Of a DNA stretch of 64,000 bases, positions 1-10,030 are shown in pieces. This DNA is from Undaria pinnatifida (Eukaryota > Sar > Phaeophyceae > Laminariales > Alariaceae): contig JABAKD010000030.1 in the NCBI GenBank assembly GCA_012845835.1, positions 13,611,076-13,675,075 on the forward strand, read 5' to 3'. Within the stretch, counting starts at the first letter, position 1, and the number at the start of each line of letters is the position of its first letter. A model generated the notes under the pieces. That model saw only the letters and a list, made by a program, of their open reading frames with translations. It made no database searches and had not been told where the DNA came from. A program made the translations under genes and the position numbers.

Positions 1-395
1 TTCGTCCTCGACAACGGTCAACGAGGAACCCGACCGTTACATATGGCCTACCCACCGGCAAGAGCAATAAGGCTTAGTTCGGGTAAACACAGTGGACTAA
101 TGCCCTCTAATACCGTAACCAGTACTGTCTACTGCAGGACAGGAAGCTGCGTGTAAAATCACATCTGATTCAAACATATTGGCACGTGTGGTTTTTCACA
201 ACGACGCATGATGCCTTCGGCGCAACCATCACACGTGGCGGTCATCAATGAAAATAGCAATGGTTTATTTAGTATACAGGGTACATATTCCCGAGGGTAC
301 CGTGGTACCTCATCTGATAGATATTGGTGATACTCGAGTAGGTACTCGGGTACCCGCAGAGCATATGCCCTACCAAGCACACCCTTGAAAAAATG

Positions 396-3300
396 TTAGA
401 GTCTCGTCGGCGACAGTTCGAACAATATCGCTGTGCCGACCCCTGCAAACATCATGACGACCCCGAATACCATCATGAACACGGGAAAGCAGAATTTGCT
501 TGCGACCCGCAGCCGTCCTCCAAGCGCCGGGTTATATTCCGGGGAATCTTTGCTCCACATGGCTAGCGCTTCTCGAATCTCCGCTTCAAGTAGTTTAATG
601 TGAGCTGCTGCCGGCAAGATGTACCCGATCGCCTGGTTTATCGTCGGCAAGAGTTGAAAAAAAAAGTGGGAAGGGGACATGGAACGTGAAAAGGCGAGAA
701 CGGGACAACCAACGCTAACAGCTGGGCATGGGGCAAGCAATGCGGCGGTAGCTGTGGGGGGGGAGGGGCGCAACAAGCTCCCGAAAACTCAGCTGCCGCG
801 TCAGCCATGTGGAGAACGTTTTAGACAAGAGCACCTATGATATCATTTCCACGCAAAACCACACAGGGTAACAATCTCCAACGCACATGACGCGCCACAT
901 TTACAACGCTGCACCCCCCTCTCAACATTTTTTTCTTCTCCCAAACCACCTCCTTGTCGCCCCAACAAAAATCAGGAGCCCCAACAGGTACGAGTGAATC
1001 ATTGAGCTGGTAACATGCGTTCTCGACTATTACTGTTGGGAGTAGTATTAACAATCAAAACCAAAGATGGTTCGAACAAAACAGGGGGATACAAAAGTTT
1101 TTGGGCCCGTTGAAGTTTTAGCTTACTACGGTTCCACGTAGCAGCTGTCGACGATCATTCGATATCGGCTAGGCCTGCCAAGAGGTCACCTACACGCATG
1201 CGGTGTGACGTTCCATCGCCATCAACACTCACACTGCCGCCGAGAGCACCGAAAACTTCCATGATTGACCCGAGGTTCCTCGTAGCTAAAGCCAAGGTCA
1301 TCGTGCCAAACCAGACCGCCACGGTTATCCCGTAATGGCGACATGACGTCCTTGGCCCCTTGCCGAGCAAGGTCTGGAAAATCGCCACGTCTGCGACGTG
1401 CCTTGCCACGTACATCTCTACAGGGTAGGTGAAGATCTGTTAAGGAAAACAAAAACAGCAAAACATCGAAGGCAAACCACACCACAGACAAGAGCGCACG
1501 TGAGAGCATGTGAAAAAATTGGCATTTGTTGAGAAACGCCTGCTATACGTTGTACATCTCCCATAATTTTTCACCGCAGCAGGACAATGCCGAGATCGGT
1601 TATCGATTAAAAGTCAACCACGTGCTGTTCCATTTCTTGGTGCGCCCCCTCTTTCTCGTGCGAAACGGATAGAATTTGATGGGATGCAAGGATTTTAACG
1701 GGATGGATGGATTTTGACGGGACGTATGGCGTTTGACGGGACGGGTGAATTCTGATGCGAAGAATGGACTTTGACAGTACAACGCACACATCGGATGGGT
1801 CAGTTGCCTGTTAGTGGTCTACATGATCTACATTATCTGTGTCTTTCAGGGAAAACATATTCCTTGTCCATATGATCTGCGTGGTCTAGATCATGTAGCT
1901 GGGTGGGAGCCGGTTGATCCGCATAATCTCGCGCGTGTTTCCTGGGTTAGATCTGTACTGTACAGATCCCCGCACAACGTATCATGATGACACGTGTAGG
2001 ATCTAGATGATCAATAAATAGATCGCGATCTTTTCCACGTGTGGAACAATGGATTTCGACGCGAAGCATGGATTTCGACGGGATGGATGGGTTTGGACGG
2101 AATCTTCCTTGAAACGGGGGTGGCTGGCTAGTCCCCGCAGTACTACAATTTGCATTGTGAAATGCAAAGGCAGCAAAGAGCGTGCCGCAATCTCTCTTGT
2201 TGCAGCCGCCGAAAGAGAAAATCCCCAAAAAACACGCGGTGAATGACGCGAAGAGAAAGAAGCAACATACGAGTATCCCGCCCAAGCTTCTTGCTTACGT
2301 GCGCGCCGGCCGATACGTTATCGCAGCAGCGTCCGCAGACATCGCCGTCACAGTTAACTACACCGAAATGAATATATTAATAGTTAAAATAACGACATCA
2401 GCACGCCGCGGCTCACCATCGACAACGCCAGAAACGCTCGTGCACCGTTGGCAGGCTTGTGCACCGGCGAGAAATTGTTGAGAATATTCCCCTGTGTCTC
2501 GTTCGCGAAGATCAGATACCCGCCGAGAGCAAGCGTTAGCCCCATCACCAAGGCGATGGACACGGACCACCGTGACACGCCAGCCCAGCGCTCCGCGCCA
2601 GACTTGGACATGCTCCGGTACACAAGGAAGGACGAGTGCTGGCAAACAAACGCGAACGATATCGCCCCGAAGCCGGCGAACACGGTGGGTCGAACGAAGT
2701 CGTAAACGTCCGACCGATCGATGCTCGGGTTTTCACTGCGAACGTAGCATTCGACGGTGAGAAGAGCACACAGCAGACAGCAGCGAACAGCAGAGGAAAG
2801 GAGAGGGGTCAAAATTGAAGCCAAGTCGGGGAGAATAAGAGCTACGACGGGGGGGGGGATTTTATGTCAAGGGCGGAGAAGCCACAACAGTTTCTCTCGA
2901 GGCAACAAAACGACCAACGCCAGGAGCATCTGATCATCTATTTCAGAGCGCGCGCCAATCTGTTTAACACGGCACACTGCACGACTCATAACATTACGCC
3001 CGCACGTAGCACGGTACACCTATGCGGGGTTGACTGTTGTATAACGGTAGACTGTCACCCCTGAAGGCGGTTGCGTTAGGGTTCAAACCTCGGCTATGTA
3101 CACATGGCAAAACAGATTTTTCTGAGCCTGGTTTCGTCGCCGAAAAGTGCGAGGGTGCGAGTTGGCGAAGTTCATCGAAAAAAGATAAGCAGTGAGAAAG
3201 CTGAACCCTACGAGTATGTGCGAAAAACGAAGGCAACTATCGGTGGGGAGAAGGGAATACACCAGTGGTCACGGTTTGTCCACAACGTCGCAGAGGGTAA

Positions 3301-6300
3301 CTTTAGCCTGTCGCGAGTTGAGCTGGAACGTAAAGGTGACTTATCAAAAACCACAAGAAAAAACACTGCAAAGGTCCTACCTCGTGTCCCACTGCAAGAC
3401 AAGAAAAAGAAAATTAGGCTCCACCCAATCTACATGATGCTCCCTTGTCCAACGCAGTCACGAAATCCGGCAGCAAACGATTAACCCTCTTGCTACTGCA
3501 GAAGGTGTCCTATACTATTTCCAAGTATTTTGTCCCCAGAAACGTGGCAAATCTCTCTACGGGATAAACAAAGGGTGCCAACCGGTGTTCCACAGGGCTC
3601 AAAATCGCCGTTTGGCCGTCCACGGAGAGGGCACCTCTTTTTTTAACCATGCCAGGAGATAAACGCTAGCCTGCCCCCCCCCCAGCCCTTCCAATTCAAA
3701 CACATTTAACACGTGGCAAAAAGCTACCAACTAGTTAGTACGTACACAATCCCTCCGTTTCTCCATCTACCCATTGTGTGTGCCTTGTTATGCCTTGTGT
3801 GTTTGACAGGTACCTGGCCTCGCTGCTTCCGGCGACGAGGACAATCAACGTCAGTAGCAGGTCTGCCAGGACGCTGATGAAAGACGTGTAGGAAAGCTTG
3901 CCCAGGTCCTTGAGAAGACACAAAGGCAGCACGCAAAAAAATCCGACCACGACGATCGTCCAGTTCCGGTCAGCAAGCGTCCTTCCCATTACTCCGGCAG
4001 CAAAAAGTATCTCCGGAATGGTATCGCCCACGACGATGAGGTAGGCGGTCATAGCCCCGAACGCCAACACGCCCGCGAAGAAGCAAAACAAGTAGCTGCC
4101 CGCGTTACCGAACAGACTGGCGATGAGCTCCTCATAGTTAAGCCGCCCCGTCTTTTCGCCTGCGTTGATGAGCATGGTGGTAGACTTGTAGGTAAGGAGG
4201 GCGGCCGTACACAGCATGACCACGCCCATAACCAGCCCGCTCTGTCGAAGTAAGGCACCACAAGAGGGGCGGGGGGGGATGGCGCAAGGTTCAGTAGGGG
4301 TTGCTTCAGCTGGGGAGCTTCGTTCGAAGTCAATGTAAGGGCACGGATAAGTAAAGACATTGCATCAGGCGGGCATCCGTCCGCGCCAAAGGGGTAGACA
4401 AGCGCCGACAGCAGGGGCAGTTGAGGGCACACCCGTCGGTGACACAAGAAAAAAGTTGGCCGAGGGCGCCGGTACAGGTATCTTCCGAACGTTATCGAAC
4501 CTTGAGCGGTGGCGGTGTCAGAGCGGCCGGCTCTCTGCCGCCGAGCAGCGTTGCAACGCCATGGCCTAGGAGCGAGAGCCCACGGTTTGGAGGAGGGGAG
4601 GGGTCTTGGCTTTCCAAGTGGAGCGCTGACGGTAGCTGGTTCGAGTTGCACGGCACAACTTCAGCACAGCGGAGGCTGCCATGGTAGCTCGGGTCGGCAA
4701 GAGAGCACCTGCAAGCGCGGAGTTTAGGGCGTGCGGCGGTGCGCGGGCGCACATTTTTCGCGAGAATTCTGCTTAGCGCACCATGTGCCGGAGTCAACGT
4801 GCAGCTTGCCTGTTGTCGTTTTTTTTGTGCCGCGCCATTTTTCGCCGCAGGCCAAAAAGTTGTGCGCCACCCCTTTCGCCGCAGGCGAGAAAAAAATGGA
4901 TCCGTTTTCGACGTAGGCGCTTTTTTTTCCCCGATCATTTCGCCGTATGAAATGCGAGTAGGATGCCAGAAAACCCGAGTTAAGCGGAAGAAATTTCGAG
5001 ATTACCGGGTATTGGGTAAAAATCTACACCCCCCCTACTAGACAATTGCCGTTGTTCCAACCGAGCCCACTCAGGGCAAAGACAACGATAAATACGTCTA
5101 TGAGGAGGCCTCTTGACTTCCCCTAGAGCTCAAAAGGCATTGAAACGCTTGGAACCTGCAACGGAAAATAATTCGGCTTGCTGTTGATTGGTTATCAAAT
5201 CGAATAGATTCAAATGCTTTCTTCATTATCTTGCCTATTCTTCGCCAGGCACGTGTTAGGCACGCTTTCAGGAAATTTCAGCCAATTTCAGGCATTCAGA
5301 TATAACGCCGTTAGTCGGGTAGTAAAATCAAAGGGAAAGGCGATAGGCCCTAGCCTTTTAAGGCATGTCTGGAATAATACTTGAACAACCTTTTCTGAAA
5401 AGAAATGCCTGAGCTGCTGTTTTCATGCCAATCTTGCCTATGTTTCGCCAGGCACGTGTTGGAACGCTTTCAGCCAATTCAGGTATTCAGATAGAACGCC
5501 GTTAGTCCGGAGCTCCCATAAACAGGGGAAAGGGGATATATTTTGTAGGCCACAGCAGTACGAGACTGGTGATATCGTCGCAGTGTGATTAGAGGTAGGG
5601 ACCAACCCTGGGGCTGGATTTTTCTCGCCCCTGCATGCACACATACATGATGCACACGTTGGGGTTTGTTGAACTGCTATTTGTGGTGCGAATCGAGGCT
5701 CGTCTGTTTTTGCTTCTATGCAGAGTGCCTGCGGCACACGCACGGAAACACAGCACCTCGTGACATTTTTTTTGCATGATTGGGTATTCAAACCCGGGAC
5801 CGGATCCAGCCAAATGGCGCTGCACGAGAACGGAGATGTGACTGCACGCATATGATATGTACATACTACCTGGCGAGGTACGTGGTAGTCGACGATCTAT
5901 GCTTATGCTACGTCTACCAGGCGTTTATATGAATTTGTGCTGCTGCTGTTGTGCTGTTCTACATGAATGACAGAGTGCATGCAACGCACACACAGTCACA
6001 CCGCGGCTTCTTTCACACCAGTACATAACAAACACGCTACGTACGTATAGTCCGTGCAACTTTTTTTTTCACGTGCGTTTTCCCCAGCACTTAAGGACAT
6101 GCTTCTCCTGGTATAGATAACCGATTAATCTTTCAAAAAAACGCCAAGGTGTTTGTGGAAAAAAAAAATGCTAGTCCCTGCATATCTAGACTATTTCCAA
6201 ATAATCATAAATAAGTATACTTCAATGTCACAGCAGTTTCTGTACCTGAGCGGTCTTATCGACGCAAACGCCGACATCATGCCAGAGATCAAACGACGGA

Positions 6301-7863
6301 TCCGACTCGCGTGGGCATGCTACGATCGTTTCAAGTGCAAGCTGTACGATATGGAGGATGCCCCGTTCATGTTAAAGGTGCGCCTGCTAAAGACCGACGT
6401 GATGGAGACCCTGCTGTACGGGTGTGTGACTTGGGCTCTCGGCCTGGAGCACTTCGCTAAACTCCGAACGGCACACCACAACCTCCTCCAAAGGATCATT
6501 AGCTTTCAGCGCCGGCAGCGCACCGACCACTGCATGTCGTACGCCAAGGCTCTCAAGAAGGCACAATGTGATAACGTTGAGACGACTATTCGCAAACGAC
6601 GCCTCCTCTTTGCGGGAGCCGTACAGCGGACGACCAATAAGCGACTGACCCATCGCGTGATGTTCGGGACGATGGCTGGTGGGGTGAACCGGGACGAGGC
6701 CGATCAGAAAAGAACTGGGCCCAGTGTCTGGCAGGCGACATGAGGGTATTCGAAGTCAAAGAGGGGTCCACGGTTGGCTCCCCTTTGCTGTTCGGAGTAG
6801 AGACTGTACCATGGCCGAGGGCGGCTAAGAAAAGTGGGAGCTGGCACCGGGGGATCGTCGACGCGGCAGACCACCTCATGACGAGATGGCACAGGGGCGA
6901 GGCGGAGAAGAGCTGACAACGCCTCACAGCAGAGGACGCCAATAACAGCAACCAAGGGAAGCCGGGGGGATGGGGCGGGGGAAGCAGCCGTACTAATACA
7001 GCTGTAGGTGAACGCAGAAACGAAATGTTAGATCGTGTGGCAAGGCACTAGTTCGACTAATAAGTGGAGCGTGTGGTACTACTACTAGCAGACTGAACCC
7101 CGTGCAGTAAGTGGCAGTTTCTGCTTCGTGTGTTTTCGCTGAGTTCAATGGGGGGAGCGCCAAAGCGACAGCATTATTTTTTGCTCCCTTATTTCCCTCC
7201 CCACCGGCCTTATGCCGGTATCTTCTTGCTCTTCTTCGTGTTGTTTCCGTCCGTGCAACAGGTATCTGTTCCTCTTCAGCACGTATGTTGTTCTTGCAGC
7301 ATTTCCTTTCCGATCTTCTCGCATCACATTGTTCAGAACACCTGTCGTTTGTTTTGCTTTTCTTTACGTAGGCGGCCCCGTCCGATCCTTGCGCGATATA
7401 TCGGATTTTTTCGTGACAAGTGACAAGCCAAGTTCTCTTATATCCGTTCTTTCTCTTACAAGGTACATCGATTCTCTTATATCGTACCTGGTAGCCTCTA
7501 CTGCTACTAGTAAAAACTGTCCATCTGTGGTTGACTAGCAGTAAGCGCGATATTGCGCCGCTTGTTGTCCATCACATGTCGAGGGAACAAACACCACCAA
7601 CCAGAAAAACTACGCACCTGCGCCATACTGAAGGGAAGCCCGATGATACCCGCGCCGATTATGGTGTTTACAAAGTTGGCCACGGCGCCAGCTGCCGAGC
7701 TGTTTCCAGCAGGGTATCTGGCTTCTCGGTCTTGTGGATCGGTTGCATCCCCAAAGCCGTCAAGGTCGTCGTGCACGGCTTCAGGTCCCGCCGTTGTTGA
7801 GAATTCCAGCTCATGACGACTGCCACCTGGCACCCTTGCGAAGTTAGGAGCTTCCTCTCCCAT
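396..7863 (-). CDS. SLC38/AAAP-family amino acid transporter, complete, 5 exons
   Basis: Five exons on the minus strand: 7863-7618, 4241-3814, 2735-2417, 1436-1233 and 632-396. Each is bounded by GT and AG, and the phases join to one 477-residue frame ending in TAG. Seen: a hydrophilic N-terminus of about 55 residues, then GAGIIGLPF at about residues 70-78 (the TM1 signature of the amino acid/auxin permease fold), about ten further hydrophobic segments, FAFVCQH near 253, GGYLIF and GNILNNF before the fourth exon, and FTYPVEM at its start. These motifs and the length are typical of SLC38 sodium-coupled neutral amino acid or vacuolar transporters. Family knowledge suggests proton- or sodium-coupled export of neutral amino acids across a plasma, vacuolar or lysosomal membrane; substrate and membrane cannot be read from sequence. 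The ATG lies in a good context (CAAATGG). Intron 1 (3,376 bp) holds an antisense LINE remnant. No missing segment or stop was found. Confidence 0.9.
1675..2105. repeat. Degenerate 17-19 bp minisatellite, two blocks
   Basis: Copies of a unit close to GGATTTTGACGGGATGGAT occur at about 1675-1775 and again at 2048-2105. The unit varies in sequence and slightly in length. The blocks lie in intron 3 of the SLC38 gene. The DNA between them (1800-1930) repeats short words such as ATGATCTA and GTGGTCTA. Confidence 0.7.
5221..5546. repeat. Direct repeat pair of about 120 bp in SLC38 intron 1
   Basis: Two diverged direct copies, about 5221-5345 and 5420-5546, share blocks such as CTTCGCCAGGCACGTGTT (second copy TTTCGCCAGG), a CAGCCAATT block, and ATTCAGATA followed by AACGCCGTTAGTC. 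They lie about 200 bp apart in intron 1. No coding sense was found. Confidence 0.7.
6225..6970 (+). pseudogene. LINE reverse-transcriptase C-terminal remnant
   Basis: An open frame up to 6743 carries the C-terminal hallmarks of LINE (non-LTR) reverse transcriptases: FLYLSGLID followed by an EIKRRI block, then METLLYGCVTWAL (the usual tlLYGsETW block), HHNLLQRI, and a KRRLLFAGAVQR block that matches the common RLxxxGHvxR. At about 6709 the homology shifts one frame and continues as NWAQCLAGDMRVF, FGVETVPWPRAAK and TRWHRGEAEKS, reaching a TGA near 6916. The copy therefore lacks its 5' part and polymerase core and has a frameshift, so it is dead. It sits in intron 1 of the SLC38 gene in the opposite orientation. 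A purine-rich stretch follows near 6960-6985 and may be the old 3' tail. The family call is firm; the clade is not resolved. Confidence 0.8.
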
Positions 7864-8785
7864 TTGCCAGGGCTACGGAGAGAGGCGTAGCTCAACTTTC
7901 CTTCGTCCTGCCCCACGGAGTATGTTGTTCTACGTACTTGTTCTGTTTGGTGGGATCGAGGTCAGGGGTCACTTGTGTTATCCACCCCTCACGAAATTCC
8001 CGAATTCTGAAAAATTGGGACTCATTTCAGATACTGGAACCACACCGCATTCCTTAGGGAAAATCTGTAATTCCGCGACACACACTGCTGTACTTGGCCC
8101 AGGGAATTTTGCAGGGTGCAGGCGTGTACCTTAGTGCTGCCACTAGAGCTCATCAAAACGGCAGATATTTTCATGTCGATTGAGGGACGCGACCACGTCG
8201 CTGAACGTTGGAGTTGTGGTTCCAGGGTTTTTGGTTTGCTCAGCTTTTTTCAAGTTTTGAGCCTGGATTTTTTTACGAATTTGTTTCGCCGCGCTGCCGC
8301 TGCTGCTGTCTCGCAACCGCTAGTCATTCCAGCAATCCACTATGTAGGCCGAGTCCTTGGTCACGAGTCCGGTCGTGGGTAGGAAATACCAACCCAACGA
8401 ATCCACAGCATTCCACGCTGCGCAAGGATTGCGGCCCCACGGGCATGGCACACGTATGAGCTTTTTGCTCAGCAAAGACGTAAATGACACGTCGCGAGTA
8501 CGTGGTCGAATGCTGCGAGGAAGAACATATGATCGTGGCAATGTGTCACGAAGGACGCCGGGTAGACGGTGTACGTGATCTTGGGAGGGTACACCAAAGG
8601 ACGGTAATTCCCTGTGCTGTATCCAGGGTAATGCCCGGTGCAGTATTTCAGGCAAGCTCCGCCGACGTCACTGCGCAGACCATCTTAAGTTTGCTGCATA
8701 TTTCGCGCTTGTACGACATAGAAAGTTGAAGTAAGTGTTGAAAGTGACAAAAATACAGAGTACTCGTAGCGCGTCGCGTGCAGTA
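7864..8785. other. Gene-free stretch upstream of the SLC38 gene
   Basis: This is the DNA 5' of the SLC38 start codon, so it should hold that gene's promoter and 5' leader. I see no coding exon with supporting homology and no clear core promoter motif. Open frames on both strands are short and lack recognisable domains. Confidence 0.5.
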
Positions 8786-8810
8786 CCTAACACCTAATAA
8801 GAAACATAAA

Positions 8811-9079
8811 TGTTAAGATACGGCCTCGAAAGGCCTGTAGGTATCCGAATTTGAGATCATTTGGATGGGTTTCGTATGATAAGGTTGGCGGTTTATATTC
8901 GGGGAAGTTAGGAATTAGATCGGAGGCACGCGCCTCCGATCTCAGAAGCTATCCCGGGCTCTGGTGGAAACGAATAAAGCTACATCTCTACGAAGGAACG
9001 AAAGTGAGTACTCTCCGAGGACCTACCCAATTGGCAGACCTGCAGGGGGCACTCTGTGTCCCCACCTATTAATTTAACA
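8811..9079. repeat. Left LTR of the TRIM-like element
   Basis: This 269 bp repeat starts TGTTAAG and ends TTTAACA. It contains a perfect hairpin at 8917-8942 (11 bp stem from AGATCGGAGGC, 4 nt loop ACGC) and a smaller GGCC-TCGAAA-GGCC hairpin near its start. An AATAAA-like word (CGAATAAAGC) lies near 8971 and could serve polyadenylation. Confidence 0.88.
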
Positions 9080-9263
9080 AGTGGCGTCGTCGGCAGGTTT
9101 CTACTGCTTTTCTTCGCGTGTTCCTGGCTCCGTAGCCAGACGGTTAGAGGTGTGGGAGTGAGTTTTGAGGAGCCGCATCTTCGACTCATGGTCTAGTTCG
9201 TAGAACCGGAGTTTCCCCGAATCTCTCATATTTCTGCATATGCGACTCATCAGGGTGGGCTAG

Positions 9264-9532
9264 TGTTAAGATACGGCCTCGAAAGGCCTGTAGGTATCCG
9301 AATTTGAGATCATTTGGATGGGTTTCGTATGATAAGGTTGGCGGTTTATATTCGGGGAAGTTAGGAATTAGATCGGAGGCACGCGCCTCCGATCTCAGAA
9401 GCTATCCCGGGCTCTGGTGGAAACGAATAAAGCTACATCTCTACGAAGGAACGAAAGTGAGTACTCTCCGAGGACCTACCCAATTGGCAGACCTGCAGGG
9501 GGCACTCTGTGTCCCCACCTATTAATTTAACA
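9264..9532. repeat. Right LTR of the TRIM-like element
   Basis: This repeat is identical to 8811-9079 with an offset of 453 bp, including the 11 bp stem hairpin, here at 9370-9395. Absence of any difference between the LTRs implies a recent insertion or recent gene conversion. Confidence 0.88.
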
Positions 9533-9915
9533 TAAACATGATCCCAGGCTGAGTTTCTTATTTTCGACAGGGTGCGTTTTGCACTAACTTTTGCGTAAAG
9601 GTTCCCGCTTTTCTTATACTCTGTAAAAATCAAGCTGCCTTTCTTATAACCCTGTTGCTTATTTTATATATATAACCCTGTTTCTTGTTATTTATATACC
9701 AAGTACCTGGTATTATTTACTACATTGTTCAGGTGTCCTGCACTGCACACGTACAACACAGGAGACCTACTGCATTAAGAAACATAATCACTCACCCAGC
9801 CTGGGCTTCTTATTTGGGAGCGGGTGCATTCTACACTAACTTCATTAGAACGGCTCCAGGATTCCATATTTTCCTGTAAATATCAGGCTGCCGTTCTTCT
9901 TGCCCTGTTTCTTAT
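9533..9915. repeat. Diverged direct repeat units at the TRIM insertion site
   Basis: The flank of the TRIM (AAGAAACATA before it, then 9533-9670) is repeated in diverged form at about 9768-9915. Shared words in order are AAGAAACATAA, CAGCCTGGG or CCAGGCTGAG, TTTCTTATTT, CACTAACTT, and the TGTAAAxATCAxGCTGCC block. The second copy lacks the TRIM and so acts as an internal record of the uninterrupted sequence. Confidence 0.65.
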
Positions 9916-10030
9916 CGGATGTGTCCCCCTGTTTCTTATTGGGTGTCCCCCTGTTTCTTATAGGATGTCCCCGTTTCTTGTTGGGTGTCCTGTGTTTTTG
10001 GCCTGCTTCTTATTGGGTGTCCTATGTCGT
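9905..10030. repeat. Tandem array of about 22 bp TTTCTTATTGGGTGTCC units
   Basis: At least five units close to CCCTGTTTCTTATTGGGTGT follow each other with small changes. Stray copies occur at about 10080 and 10337. No coding sense was found. Confidence 0.75.

Larger units (their letters stand above)
8811..9532. mobile_element. TRIM-like miniature LTR retrotransposon, 722 bp, identical LTRs
   Basis: Two direct repeats of 269 bp (8811-9079 and 9264-9532) match at every base when read side by side. Each begins TGTTAAG and ends TTTAACA, giving the TG...CA ends and short terminal inverted repeat (TGTTAA/TTAACA) expected of LTRs. The internal part is only 184 bp with no coding capacity. TAAA lies directly outside both ends, consistent with a 4 bp target-site duplication (5 bp ATAAA if the LTR is ended one base earlier). 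Directly after the left LTR, AG-TGGCGTCGTCGGCAGG starts with the TGG expected of a tRNA primer-binding site, though the tRNA was not identified. AGGGTGGG precedes the right LTR as a weak polypurine tract. Size and layout match TRIMs, which must borrow all enzymes from an autonomous element. Orientation is inferred from the primer-site candidate as plus. Confidence 0.85.

Noticed and set aside
1-395. Possible 3' gene end or element at the left edge
   Set aside because: Apart from a short word shared with 62073-62095 there is no domain, splice site set or clear repeat boundary.
8851-9072. 73-codon frame repeated identically at 9304-9525
   Set aside because: It is part of the LTR; identity reflects the repeat, not a duplicated gene.
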